From Talinum fruticosum (lineage: Eukaryota > Streptophyta > Magnoliopsida > Caryophyllales > Talinaceae), in contig JAITYX010000059.1 of the NCBI GenBank assembly GCA_021018815.1, positions 1-64,000 on the forward strand: DNA of 64,000 nt. Reading direction: 5' to 3'. Both the position numbers and the translations under genes were made by a program. Position 1 is the stretch's first letter, and each line of letters opens with the position of its first letter. Positions 47,808-61,456 of the stretch are shown here, one piece after another. The notes beneath the pieces are model-generated. The model was not told the DNA's origin, made no database searches, and saw only the letters and a program-made list of their open reading frames with translations.

Positions 47808-50485
47808 TTTTCTGAGGGCTGGCAAACAGGGAATTAAGGTAACACATGCAACACATCGAAATCTGTCATGTTTCCATTATCATTGCTGTTTCTTCCCACA
47901 ATGCCCTCATTCTCATTCTAATTCTTTTTTTCAAGAACCAAGAAAACATTTTTTTTCATCCTCTTCAAATTGCTACGTCCATAGAGTTCTCTTTATGAGT
48001 TGCCGTCATGAAATTATGTTAGCTATCTGATAATCAGTCAGTCCAGAAGTCAAAATCAAATGGGTGGATTTGTATCTTGTAACATTTTTCTTTTTATTTA
48101 CTTTTCCTAGTTTTATCAAGGGAAGTAGCTTATCATCCTAGGAACGTGCCTTAATCCAAACCATTATAGCTCGGCAATGTTGAAATGACCATGCTGTTTA
48201 TTTCATTTTTCATCATCCCATTTTCTTTTAGTATTATTTTATTTCATGAATTCTAGGCATGATTGAATAGTTGAATAAGTGGTGTATGATAATGTCATTT
48301 TGATTTAGGCTTTCCCATGTGATGTGTTTACTTTCGCAGTCAATACTTTGTAAGCGTACATGGATATGGACATCGATTCCTCTCTCTTGACTCTCGAGTA
48401 GCCTATGAGAGCTACAGGGGATCAGCTGGCAAATCTGATATCCATAGTTTCTTACGGTGGTTAAGTTTTGATTGGTACCCAGATAATTTAAGCAGATTTC
48501 AGGGTGAGGGGATTGACATGGCATGGCATGGCGTGGAGTAGCTAGGGGCAAAAAATTGTTTATGTTATAGGCATTAATTGGCTTTTACTTTTCCCTTTCC
48601 CATTCCCAGTTTCAGATAGATATCTATATTCTGAAAGATTGTTTTTGCCTTTGGTCAACTTGTTCATATTCAGTTTGCAGCATAACCATTAGATGAGCAA
48701 TGTTCGGAAATGTTGGTGCTACGCTGTCTGGGTTCAAGTGGAAAACAGTTTTAAGACAATGTTTGAGTTTTGGAATCATCATTCACAAAAAGAAAGATGA
48801 AGTTTCGCACCAGCCTAATAATGTGTGGCATTTCATCATGAATCCCGCTGATATTTGTCTCCTTTTCTCTCTTTTCAAGCAGCAAACAAAGATTACTGAG
48901 AGTAAGAGCATCTCTGACTCTAGTGTATCCAGTTTCTCCAAGAATTACTATAAAAAGGTAAACCGTCGACCAAATATATGCAAAATCTCAGTCCACTCTT
49001 CAATATCATTATCAGCGCTAAGTTTATTTGTTTGTTTGTTTCCATCCTACTCAGAGAATTCCATCACTGTATGCTTGAAAAAATAAAAAAATAAAAGGAC
49101 CAACAAAATTTCGTTTGTGCAATGAAGAGTTGAAATCAGTTAGGGTATAAATTAGTCAACTTTCCATCACTGTATGCTTGTGAAAATTTCAATGGAATGT
49201 TAGCATCGTCTTGAAATATTGACAAGAACCATGGATACTCTTAATGGAGTAGGTCAATGAATAGTGTCATGTACCTGAAATATGTCTATCCAATCTGAAG
49301 CAGGAGTGGAATCAATTGCTCCTTACTGGAGGTACAGTAGTTCTTGCAAGTTCAGCTCAAACTCTAGGTAGTGTTCCCTCTAGCATGTGCATACTTATAT
49401 CTAGCAACCCCTTGCTTGTCATGGATGTTGTTCTTGCTAGCTACTAGCCAGGTATAATTTGTAACTAGCCTCTACATATAATTTTGCAATTGGTATTGTT
49501 AGTTGTAGTTGTGATAATCAAGTATATTTAGCTGCAATTATGTAGTTGGTAACATTTGCCTTTGTTTCCAGTTTGTAAGATTGGATCTGTCAGAACTCAC
49601 AATCAGAAAAGGCTAGTCACCGAAATACAGAGAAGCTACTCACAGTAGCTTCCAAGTACGCATTTACACTTGGGGCGTGCATGGGATAACGCTTCAAAGA
49701 TTGTCCCTAGCTGTGTTGCTCTGAAGTCTAAACACAGTCCATTCCAAGTGATGTTCTGCTGCTAGGGATAAACATCCTACTGCAGCACCTGAATGTCGTG
49801 AATGTATGGACAATGCTGTTTTCTTGATGGACAATGTTCTGTGTAACTTTACTATAGTAGTTTGTTCCTTATATTCCGTCTGGAAGATACATGTAAAGAA
49901 AATGTAATCTCCATACCATATGTTCCATGTCTTCAAATATGATTTAAGGAATTTCATCCATCTGTCAGTGGTGACCATTCAAAACTTGATTGGCGCACAG
50001 AGTTTCAGTCTCTGTTGCATTTTTGTAGTGATTATGTATGTTGATTAGCACCCTAATCTATTTCTGAGAGCAAGGATTGGTATAATACTTTTAATCATTT
50101 ACTTTATAATTTTTTACGCACCGTCAAATCATTCCCTTTCGTATTATTGTAACATTAATATTATTTTAAAATTATTTATCAACAAAAAAGTTCACTAGTC
50201 AATTTGATTTCAAAACAAATAAACTAAGATTGTGAACAAAATAAGCATTTTTGCTTTCATTTTTTCAATTGCATGAAAATTTAAATTAATCAATTAAATT
50301 ATATTACATAATTGAAAGCGTGATTTTATTTAAACCAAAAATTTTGAAGTCATTTGGTCATTCATTTTGATGAATCATAAAGAGGCAAAATGATTATCAG
50401 AAAGTGATCCTGATAATACAAATTTATGTTCCCAACTCCTCCAGGGCTCCGCTACCTTCCTCATCGGCGCTCCAACCACCTCGAA
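47808..50485. other. 3' flank of CNL-H and boundary of the cluster
   Basis: 48100-48850 is a diverged copy of the cluster 3' flank (compare 4280-4450 and 20150-20260). 49690-49790 resembles 30280-30310 and 24040-24060 (CTAGGGATAAACATC). The open frame 48700-49086 lies in this shared flank and is not supported as a gene. After about 49800 no cluster homology is seen; 50060-50400 is AT-rich. Confidence 0.5.
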
Positions 50486-53400
50486 ATGGCCAGACCTCTT
50501 CCTCCCTTTGCCACTCGACCCATCCTTCTCCTCAGTTTACTCGTCACGGTATGAGTTCTTCCCTACTTCTCCCCTTCCTTTCTGTCTTTTTTTTTTTTTG
50601 TGATAATTGCCTTATAATCACACAATCACTAGGGTTCTAAGAGTTTAACAATATCTGGGTGTTGGCCATTTTGCCAATTAGTGGCATAAACCTCATTTCT
50701 TTTTTTCTTTTTTTCCCGGATGTTATTAGGTCATGGGTACTCAAGTTGAGAAAGGGGAAGATACCCTATGGTGGTGAGCACCTGGCCTTTCGTCGACGCT
50801 GTCAGGGCTGCTTGGAGGGCTGTTGGTGGGGGATTTTCCGCCATTGATGCTGTTGTTGAAGGTTGTTCTGCTTGTGAGGAACTCAGATGTGATGGTACAG
50901 GTAAAATCCCCCGCCGGCTTTTTAAATTTTCCATTTTTCTGCGTTATGGCAATCACCTTTACTGTTGGATTCTAATTTGCTCCAAAATCTAAACTTGGCT
51001 CTCTTTGTCTTTGGCAGTGTAGATATTTGGAAATGATGGAACTTTTTTTGCCTAATGAATGAATCACTAGTAAATTTACTGTCAGTTTACTGGTTTGGAC
51101 AACTGTGGTTGCTTACTTTGTCTTTGAAAGTGCATTATTTGGTCTTTATGTTGTAAACACTAAATACTGAATCCGTCTCGACCTTCACTTCTCTTCTCTT
51201 ATAGTTGCTTTGATTTGAATGTGTATCATCTAAAATTGAACACCCTCATTGATCAATTCACATTTGGTTCCAATTATAAACTTATGGTTGATAGGTGACT
51301 CCTATTGTTCAAATGAATGCTCAACTGACAAAATATCTTTATTTTATGTTTGGACAGTTGGGCCTGGTGGAAGTCCAGATGAGAATGGGGAAACGACTCT
51401 AGATGCTTTAGTTATGGATGGGGTAATGAAGCTGACACTTGTCTTGTTTTTTCAGTATGCTACTTGATATAGAAATTAGCACTTGTTTTCTTTTCTCTAA
51501 GGTGTCACATAGGCAACAATGGAGGTTGGTGCCGTTGCTGCCATGAGATATGTGAAAGATGGGATCAAAGCTGCGAGATTGGTGATGCAACACACCGAGC
51601 ATACACTGCTTGTTGGAGAGCAAGCATCAGTCTTTGCCATTTCAATGGGCCTTCCAGGACCTATGAACCTTAGTTCAGAAGACTCGCTAAAGAAATGGAT
51701 TAAATGGAAAGAGGGTGGCTGCCAACCGAATTTTCGAAGAAATGTGTTTCCTTCAAACAGTTGTGGTCCTTACCATCCGGAGGAGAAAAGTGATTTTGGA
51801 AAAACATCTTGTTCTGCGGTGGATCTGATGAAAACTTCTGAAACATTTGTACCACAGTTCAATGTCCACAACCATGACACAATTTCAATGGCTGTCATTG
51901 ATAAGGTAGTTTTTTATGGCTGAGTTGCCTCTTTAACTAGTGTGCTTAATTTATGAGCACTGCATAATTCCCTGATTAGGAATAATTGGAAATATATCTA
52001 TCATGCTCAGAGGGGACATATTGCTGTTGGTACATCAACCAATGGAGCAACCTTCAAAATCCCTGGCAGGTAACCGTATTATATATTACCTATCTTAGTC
52101 TCACTTGGGAATTGTTTTGTTATAATTTCAAAGGGCTTTGATATCTGGATTTCGGGGTGCCACTGGGGATGACAAGTAGACAGAGAACCAATCAGTGAAG
52201 TTGTAGTCCATGCGTTCATACTTGCCTCATAAATATTAGGTAGTGAGACTGCTAGATATTCATGTGTTCTCATGCATATGAATGTCAACTGTAAATGCTG
52301 AAAAGGGCAGGGATGATGTGTGTGACAGTCAGATAGATATATACTGTGAAACACTTTTTACAGATGTTCTGATTGTTTTTCGTCTTGTTCTGATTATTTT
52401 TCCTTTTGGTTTCTTTATTTTCGGTTTTTGTTTTTGTTTTTGTTTTCTGGGGGTGGAGTGCAGAAAAGGGCAGGGATGATGTGTGTGACAGTCAGATGGA
52501 TATACTATAAAATACTCATTGTGATGCAGCAGAGATCATCCACAACCCCTATATCAATTAGTGTTCTTGCAGGAATAAAACACTTGCCAAGATGGCAAGT
52601 CCGGAGATGCAGAAGAGATTGCCCTGTTTTTAGTATCTACAGAACTAATGGAGCTCATAGAAGCAGAGCAGTTATAAGAGTTAATTGCTAATCTGCATTG
52701 TTTTTGTGAACTTGTACCTTTGAGGCTGTGACTTGTGTCAAAATGAAGTTTCACCGCTGTGGTCAAGGCAGTGGGTCAAGTTCTAAACAAAATAAATAAC
52801 CCCTAATCATCCTTGTAAACCGAGTGGATTATTGCAATCCCTTTTGTACACAACACATCATTCTATAACGATAGTTTGTAAGGTTAGGCAGTATGGAATC
52901 AATTAAAGAGCCTTCACCATACCTCTCTTAACAGCTCTATAGTATTTATGATTAATTTTGGGCTCTAGTTATTTGAGGTGCAAGAATTGTCAAGGAAGAG
53001 AAATGTTGCTTATGAATGGTTTTTCATGATCTGTAAAAGCATTTAATGTTGTAGTCATATTCTTGCTTATCTTTCCTGATATGTTTAGAAATTTAATACT
53101 TACATGCACTTTTTGCATCACTGCAGTGCTTACATGCTGATCGTGTTCTCCCGATTGGATGCAGGGTTGGTGATGGCCCAATAGCAGGATCTGCAGCATA
53201 TGCTGATGATGATGTTGGTGCTTGTGGTGCAACAGGGGATGGTGATACTATGATGCGCTTCCTTCCCTGGTGAGTTTAAAGAAAAAGTTTTTTTTTTTTT
53301 TTAGATGCTTTTACCTCTCAGATTTCTGGCTCGTGTTCTCGAACTTTAAAAACAGTTTGGTCACCTTCATTTGGCTACAGAAATATGAACTCTCTCTTCT

Positions 53401-53988
53401 TCATGACCGATTAGATTTCAATGCCCATGTACTGTCATTCTTTTTCTCAGTCTAAGCTATTTGGACTCTTTACCACCTAAAAGTAACTGTGTCACACATT
53501 TGACTGAAGTAATGATATCACACAATTGACACTCTGACATGTTTGTGGATCGTGGACCTTGATACTTCATTTTAAACCAAAAACATTCAAACTTTGAAAG
53601 AGTCAACAGCAAGTCCAATATTTCAATGTGTACCCATCTTGAGCTCTTGTAGCTGAGCGCAAGTAACATAGAATTTAGTATGCAGCTGTAAGCTGCATAC
53701 AGATGAATGTTGATTAAGAGGTGATTTCACCTTTCATAAATGAACAGTTACCAAGTTGTGGAGAGTATGAGGCAAGGAATGGGACCCAGGCTGGCTGCTG
53801 AGGATGCTATATCTCGGATTGCAAGAAAGTTTCCAAATTTTGTTGGAGCCGTCTTTGCTGTGAGCAAGGCTGGCATACATGCAGGTGCCTGCCATGGATG
53901 GACATTTCAGTACTCTGTTAGACTTCCAAACATGGATGATGTAGAGGTGTTCACTGTCACTCCAATCTCGCTTGCTTCGAGAACTTGA
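50486..53988 (+). CDS. Isoaspartyl peptidase/L-asparaginase 3-like (Ntn-hydrolase, aspartylglucosaminidase branch)
   Basis: By family it hydrolyses isoaspartyl or asparagine side-chain bonds after self-cleavage into two subunits. Exons: 50486-50548, about 50755-50900, 51358-51422, 51513-51905, 52011-52069, 53165-53269, 53748-53988. Exon 1 ([19 protein letters not shown]) looks like a signal peptide. Conserved blocks: [46 protein letters not shown], the cleavage/nucleophile motif HDTISM (Thr as new N terminus), [40 protein letters not shown], and [11 protein letters not shown]. Exons 3-7 splice in phase with GT/AG borders. Exon 1 to 2 does not: the frame for YPMVV is one base out for every acceptor I tried. 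That could be an indel, or exon 1 may be wrong. About 357 codons. Confidence 0.88.
52302..52510 (+). repeat. Direct repeat of about 45 bp in intron 5 of the asparaginase gene
   Basis: GGCAGGGATGATGTGTGTGA with its neighbours occurs at 52307 and again at 52471, 164 bp apart, with one or two differences. The segment between contains TTTTTGTTTTTG runs. It has no coding role. Confidence 0.75.
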
Positions 53989-54608
53989 AATGCCGATTCT
54001 AGAATCATCATGGCTCGAGTGTTTGGACACTGCCTGGATGCATGAGTGAAGGAGTTGATGTTCGAATTCATGAACTTTACCTTTGCTTGGATGCAGCAGT
54101 AATGTCATATTAGATTTGGTAAGCTTGTGCTTTGTGCTTAGTGTTGGAACTTATGAAATTAGACTTGATTCATGCCCAGAAAAGGTAGTTTGGCTTTCAA
54201 TTGTTGTACTTGAATTAACGGGATCCGAACTGAATTATTGTAAGATTTGTGAAATTCGCTTTTCACAATGTCAAACAAAAAAGGAAATATGTTTTGTTTT
54301 GATGATCATTTTATATCAGATATCTACCAAATTCGCTTATTTTTACATATTAAAAAATGTAAAACTTACATGAATTTTAAGCATAGAAAAGAAAACAGCA
54401 TATACAATAGAAAATACATCGAAGTGCATGCACTTTTTATAGGATAATAAGAGTATTATTCAACTCAGCCATTGTCACAAATAAGCATAATGTTCTAGGC
54501 GACCATAATCAAGTGGCTATGACGTTTATTAAAAGCCTACCAAGCCCATACTAGTTAATTAATCACCATGCAAATAGGAGAGAGAACATTATCATCGTCG
54601 TCATCATT

Positions 54609-54642
<34 letters not shown>

Positions 54643-56882
54643 AAATAGGATGAGAGGGAAGGAAAAAATCATGCCATTTGCTCAGAATGTCAAACGACAT
54701 TATTGCATCTCGTAACCGGGACGGCAACCTAAACCTAACGTGTGCATAGTCACTCTAAAAAATAAAAAGTGAAAGGAAAAAGAGTATGCATCAATTAGGA
54801 TAATTTAAAATTATTTTTTTAGATTTAATTAACAGATTTTTTCCTGTAAATATGCTTTTGGAGATTTAAATTTGTATTATTTTTTTACTGGGCGAAGTCG
54901 CCTCAACTAAAACTTTATAGGTAATTTAAAATAAATTTAAAGTAACATAGAGTTGTTCTTTATTTATAAAATAGAAGATTATAAAATTAAGTATGCTCTC
55001 ATTGTTTTCGCGTTCTTCTATTAATTGTATTATAATATGATAATTGATTATATTGTCAAACTATGATGTATCATAAGATTTAGAATTACTTTGAACATCA
55101 CCTCTATATAAGAATCTTTATGTACATTCACCGATAATAATAACATAGGTATATAACCCTTAACGAGAACAGTTGCCCAATATTCGAGTGTACTTATCAT
55201 TTTAAAATAAAAAATATAAATAAAATAGAAGGTTATAAATAGATATACATAAATCTAAATAAATTAGTGTACTAGTAATTAATTGATCTAAGGATGATAC
55301 CTCGTTTGAATCATATGTATAGTTTTTTTTTATTATGGTCCGATATATGTAAAATAATTTGACTTAAGACTAATTTCAAATTTGCACGACCTACTTTGCT
55401 ATGATGGTCAAGTTCACTATTCCTTCTTTGTAAAGGAAAAAACTAGACTTTAAACGTGAAAATTCATAAAAGTTCAACTAGGTCTACATAATGATTGTTC
55501 GAACTCGAAAATACTCCCTAGACAAGGAAGACTATGTACACTTCAAGATTTGTTTTTGGACCCTAAAATATGGATAGACATCCCACAAACGATCTTATTA
55601 GTTATTGTGACAAAGGCCACTTTAATAATATTTTCATGAGTAAATAATCCTTTAATTAGGTTATGCAAATTATGTTCCTTTTAATTTACTTTTGCTTAAC
55701 TTATTTGGATTGAACAAATATGATTTGGTCTGATTTTTTTGAATTAAATTTAAATAAATATATTTTGCTTAATAGAATTTATTTTTACAAAACTAAATTA
55801 AAATAGATTTTTTATTAAATTGAATAGAATTTTTACTTAACTGAATCGAACTAAATATTAAATCACTATATTATAAAAGTAATAAAAGTATCTTAATTAG
55901 AAAGATAAAGAATTTGATGGTAACAATCTCAACGAATAAAGGGGAGAATACAAATTCGAATATGTGGAATATGACTTGTACCTTAAACACTCGTATTTAA
56001 ATTAAAAATAAAAAACAAAAATAAAGAGTTTGTCGTTTTCCAACTGTCTATATAATATTCCCGCCTGGCTCTAAACAATTAGCAAAATCAATTGGTCAAA
56101 AGGGTTTTAGTCCCCTGTTTTTGCATCAGGGCTAGCAATTTACCAGCAACGACGTGCTCTGATTTTATCCCATAAAGCTCCTAACAAAAGCATCTAAAGC
56201 GTCACTTATTCCCTAAATATTCCTCCTTTGCATGATTTTCATTCTTCCCTTTTCCGAATCTCTGCTCTCTTTTTGTGTTTTTTTTTTTTTTTTGGGGGGT
56301 TTCCATTGACCATTTCTCTTAAAAGTCAGGACAGATGAGAGAGAAAGTGAAGGGCGTGTTTTGCATAAATCCTTCCTTCCATTTGCAATGGCTAATTAGA
56401 GACAACTCATTTTCCCTTTTTTTTGAGCATTACACTGGTAATTTTAAAATGTCCATTTGGGTTTTGCTGAATTCATCATTTTGAAATACCCTTTTGCATT
56501 TTCCCAGAAAAAAAAATCATAAATTTGGCAACACATTAATATTTGGTTGATGGATCCTTTGTTTTCCTGTTCAGTGTATATAGATTCATGGGAATATTTT
56601 GCATTCCACCATTTCCGTAATCATGGGGTACTTCTTGTCAGCACTATGTAGTTTGCACCTTACCTGTTTGATATTTTGCCAATGAGAAAATGATGTAAAA
56701 TATATGATGAATCTATTTGCTCATATACCTTGTTATATTATTCAATTGGTTATTTGATCTTAAAATGTTCAAGGTGGTATAAAGTCAATCTCTCTAGCTA
56801 GCCAAAGGGCCAACCCACTAACCCTTTTTCTTTTGCAGATTGCAGGTAAAGAACTTGCTTCCCTTTGGTTAATTTGATTAAA
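53989..56882. other. AT-rich intergenic region and leader of the U-box kinase gene
   Basis: No coding sequence is recognised from 53990 to 56250. A TAA/TTA microsatellite lies at 54609-54642. The T and G runs at 56275-56300 and the ATG-free stretch after 56,3xx probably hold the 5' leader. A plausible leader-intron acceptor (CTTTTGCAG) ends near 56838, just ahead of the start codon. Confidence 0.45.
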
Positions 56883-59800
56883 ATGGAGGAGAAAGGTGCT
56901 ATAAAAAATGGAGTAGGATCACCTCGCTTGCGTACAGTTGCTGTAGCTCTAAATGGGGGATCGAAAAGCAAGTTTATTGCTCGGTGGGCAATTGAAAATT
57001 TTGTCCCGGAAGGAAATGTTGCATTCAAGTTGTTGCATATTTTCCCTAAGATAACTGGGGTCCCAACGCCGAGTAAGTATGATCCGATTACTGCATACCT
57101 ATGAAAATTGACATTCCTGCTTTATTCTTTTGAAGGTTTCTGTATGATGAAAGAAAATTTAGTAGGAAGTAAATGCCAATTTTAGATGTCCTAGTGTGAT
57201 GAATTGTGATGGATTTTCTGATGTGGACTATTGCTTGCATTCAGTGGGGAATCTGATCCCTCTTCCGCAAGTACGGGATGATATAGCAGCTGCTTATAGA
57301 AAGGAAGTGGAATGGCAGAAAAGTGAGATGATTCTACCATACCAAAAGTTATTCAGCCATAGAAAGGTTGGCTCTAGCTTTGATTTAGTGTTTTTAATCC
57401 CATGAACTAAAGCCTATCCAATTCTGTTCAATTTATCTACTCAATTTTTCCAAAATCCAGATTCCATATTTCAGACAAAATGAGAGACCCACACGATGAG
57501 AAAAGGCATTGAAGAGAGGTGGGATGATTACTAATTGACTTATTGTTTGCTTGATTATAGGTTCCAGCTGAAGTAATTTTAATTGAATCAGATGAAATTG
57601 CAAATGCAATATCGATGGAGATAGCTAAAAGTGGAATAAAGGATCTCGTCGTAGGGGGCTCTTCCAGTGGTTTGTTTGGAAGGTATGGCCTCAATGCAGG
57701 GCTATTCGTTTCTGGGGATTTCTGACTCGATTGAAACCAGCATTCTTGTCTTCAGCAGTTCATAATAGAGTATGCATTTTGTAGGAAAATGAAGGGACAA
57801 TTACTTTCTTCTGTAATATCAGAGTGCACTCCGAGCTTTTGCACAGTGTATGTTGTTTCAAAGGGAAAGTTGGACTCCCTACGTCCGTCAAATTCAGAGA
57901 CAAATGGGAACATTGCAGAATATGAAAGCAGTGCTCGTAACTCTACTACCAGTTCATCAAGATACACAAACAGCACATTAGGTAAGTTTACACATAGGTT
58001 TCACCTGGCGTCAGTTGTGAGAATGCAAATGATCTTAACTACACATGTTTTCACACAAAGAAACAATTGTTCCACACTGATTTTATCTATAATGACCTGA
58101 GAGGAAGACTTGACTCTCAAAATGCGAAAGAATTCCTTTTCTTCATCATTAGAACTAGAAGTTAGACCTAGAAGACGGCTTATTAGTATCATGTTTAGGT
58201 TGAGCAAATTTAGATGGCTTGAATGGGCTATGGAATATTTGTTTAAGATTGAGTTCAGTTCATGGCCTTTCAATTTAACTCGCGTTAGGTTATTCTGTTG
58301 GTTTTTCAATAAGTTGTCAAGAAAATGCAATAAGTATTAGTCAGGTAAATTTTTGCACGGCCAGAGTCTCGATCAATATGGGTTTACCTCATTTCTTTTG
58401 TTGTCAAGTCATTTGGGTTGTAGAAATAAGCATAGAATTTTACGAAATCTACATTAGTGGTTTAGTCTATCATCAGATGCATATTCAATCTGTTTTTTGG
58501 CTTCAAAATTGTGCTACTGTTATCTGGTTGAAGTTCCAAATCCTAACTGGGCTTCACAGACCCTGGATCAACTTCTTCAGAGTCTCCCTTCACCTCTCCT
58601 CGTCAGCAAGTAAAGCACCTTGATTCCCCTTCCAAAGTGAGACATGGATATTACCCTCCAGGGAGGGGTTCAACCGAACTCACTAGTTTTGGCTCTATTG
58701 ATACAAGGGATACAGATGATGCTTCAAGCTCTTGTCTGGGAAAAGTTGCAAGTCGAATGTCTAGTGTCAAGAGCATTGCAGATAGTGAGCTCTGGATTCC
58801 AGATCAAATTTCCACCCCAAAATCACGCTCTGTCTCAGAAGCATCTACCCCACGATCTCCCTTTGCTGCTTCTTTCGGAGAGGTTAGCCTCTGAAAAATC
58901 TTGTGTATCTACTTGGTTCTTCATATTCTTATGACAATCTCAAATGCAGCCAAATATAAGGTGCACTCAATATGGGTCTAAACGTCATATTCGACCATTT
59001 TCTAAAAAGCTTTATGTCTTTTGTCTGAGATGAAGTGTCTAGTGTCTGTACCCACTGTCAAACTTTCAGATGTCTTGACACAAGTATTTGATCTGAAATA
59101 AGGAAGTTGAGCAACATACCTTTCAACTTATGTGGTTTTCTTATGTTTTTCAGACAAACATCAACATAGAGCTGGAGAAATTGCGAATTGAACTGCGCCA
59201 TATTCGAGGCATGTATGCTATAGCTCAAAGTGAAACAATGGATGCTACTCGGAGGGTATGGTTTTGAAATATATATGTAAAGATTTAAAGGCTTGGAAAA
59301 CAAAATCCAGCTTGGTTTTCAACATATGATGTTATTGTTTGGGCAGCTAAGTGATCTAAACAAGCTGCGACACGAGGAAGCAGTGAAGCTGAGGGAGATA
59401 GGTGAAAAGGAGGAGAATGCTAAAGAGTTGGCAAGATTAGAGAAGGAGAAATTTGAGGCTGCAAAAAGAGAAGCCGAGTATGCTAGAAGGCGCGCTCAGC
59501 AAGAGGCATTCCAGAGGAGAGAAGCAGAGGTGAAAGCTGCCCGTGAGGCCAAGGTAAAAGAGAAGCTCAAGAATGCCCTTACAGGTCCTGTGTATCAATA
59601 TCAGAAGTTCAGCTGGGAAGAGATTGTCTCTGCAACCTCCTCATTCAGTGAGGAACTTAAAATAGGGGAGGGATCATATGGAACTGTGTACAAGTGCAAG
59701 TTGCATCACACAAATGTGGCTATAAAAGTCCTCCACTCCAAGGAGGGGACACAAAGCAAGGAATTCCATCAGGAGGTACCCATTTTCTTTGTTTACAGTA

Positions 59801-61456
59801 TCCAATCAGCAATTCAAAGTTTGAATACTTAAATAGATAAGGAGGGACATGCAAACTTATTGAAATTCTATAGCCCGACCCGACCTGAACTTTGACCAAC
59901 TTTCAACCAAAGTAGGACAATCTGATTCTAACCATAATCTAAAATAACATGGCCCAATTCGATGTTGATCCAATCTCATAACGATCGAACCAAAATCGAC
60001 CAACCTGTTTCAGACCTGACATGACAATAGTTATCCAAGTACAAGTCAACAGCATAACTCATAATAACTCTACTAGATATTGACCTGAACGCAAATGGTC
60101 TCAACTCAATCTAGTCACTCGAACATGCTGCTAACCCGTTTTGACCTGAACTTGAATTGACTGATCCAAAATGGACCTGAACGACACATCTTGAGTCCTG
60201 ATTTGTTCATCAATTTCAGCTGGAGATCTTGAGTAGAATTCGCCATCCACACCTGCTGCTACTTCTTGGTGCATGTCCTGATCAAGGTTGCCTGGTATAC
60301 GAATACATGGAAAACGGAAGTTTAGAAGACCGGTTATTTCGCAGGAATCACACACTTCCAATACCATGGTTTGAGCGATTCAGGATAGCATGGGAAGTAG
60401 CATCTGCCCTGGCATTCCTTCACAATAACAAGCCAAAACCCATCATTCATCGCGACCTAAAACCAGCTAATATCCTTCTTGACCATAACTATGTAAGCAA
60501 GATTGGTGATACTGGTCTTTGCACCATGCTTGATTTTCTCGATCCTTCAGGCATCTCTGCCAAGACCTTTTACAAGGACACAAGCCTCGCCGGGACACTC
60601 TGCTATATAGACCCAGAGTATCAAAGGACAGGACTAATCTCTACCAAATCAGATGTTTATGCTTTGGGCATGGTTATTTTGCAGCTATTGACAGCAAAGA
60701 CTGCTGTGGGCATCACCCATTTGGTTGAAGATGCTATCACTGATCAAGAATTGATGGATATATTGGATAAAGATGCCGGGAGATGGCCAGTGAGAGAGAC
60801 ATCGGAGATGGCTCTCCTAGGAGTGCAATGTGCTGAGCTCAGGCGTAGAGATAGACCTGATCTGAAAGAGATCCTTCCTACACTTGAAAGACTGAAAGAT
60901 TTTGCTGAGAAAGCCCGTGATATTGCTCTTGGCATCCAAGTTGCACCTCCTAGCCATTTCATCTGTCCTATACTCAAGGTATCCCCTTCTTCATTCTTTC
61001 CTTTCTCCTTATCTTAGGACTAAATTCTTTTTCCATCATGATTCTCTAGGTTCCATACTTCATTTCATATATCAAATGCAAATGTATTCTGATCTCAGCT
61101 CTCAGACATAAACTTATCTAGATTCTAGCAAAACCAAACAATAGATCTAGGTGAATAGAACATGCCCTAAATTCTAACATAAACTGAAGTCGCATTGAAA
61201 GGAAATTCTCTATTCATGACCTTTCTAGATCTTTTCTTAATTATGTTTCTTGGTTTCACAACAGGCCGTGATGGAGGACCCTTGTGTAGCCTCTGATGGG
61301 TACACCTATGATCGTAAAGCAATAGAGATGTGGCTAAAAGAGAACGACACATCTCCAACAACAAACTTCCCTCTAGCAAACAACAACCTCATACCAAACT
61401 ACACTCTTCTCTATGCAATCATGGAGTGGAAGTCCAAGAGAAAAACGGCCAAATGA
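56883..61456 (+). CDS. USP-coiled coil-protein kinase-U-box protein (plant U-box kinase, PUB35-like class)
   Basis: Nine exons: 56883-57072, 57245-57366, 57561-57682, 57785-57981, 58560-58882, 59154-59255, 59347-59775, 60220-60978, 61265-61456. They total 2436 bp, 811 codons plus stop, with all phases matching. Domains: N-terminal universal-stress fold (TVAVALNGGSKSKFIARWA, DLVVGGSSSGLFGR), a Ser-rich linker, a charged coiled coil (59347-59580), the kinase (GEGSYGTVYKC, AIKVL, IIHRDLKPANILLD, GTLCYIDPEYQRTG, SDVYALG) and a C-terminal U-box (HFICPILKAVMEDPCVASDGYTYDRKAI). The family couples a cytoplasmic kinase to E3 ubiquitin ligase activity. The magnesium motif reads DTG instead of DFG. The start is the ATG giving MEEKGAIKNG. 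It appears intact. Confidence 0.95.

Noticed and set aside
48700..49086. 128-codon frame downstream of CNL-H
   Set aside because: The sequence is a diverged copy of the cluster 3' flank (compare 20150-20260) and has no recognised motif.
54609..54642. TAA/TTA palindromic run as a possible regulatory element
   Set aside because: It is a simple microsatellite in AT-rich intergenic DNA.
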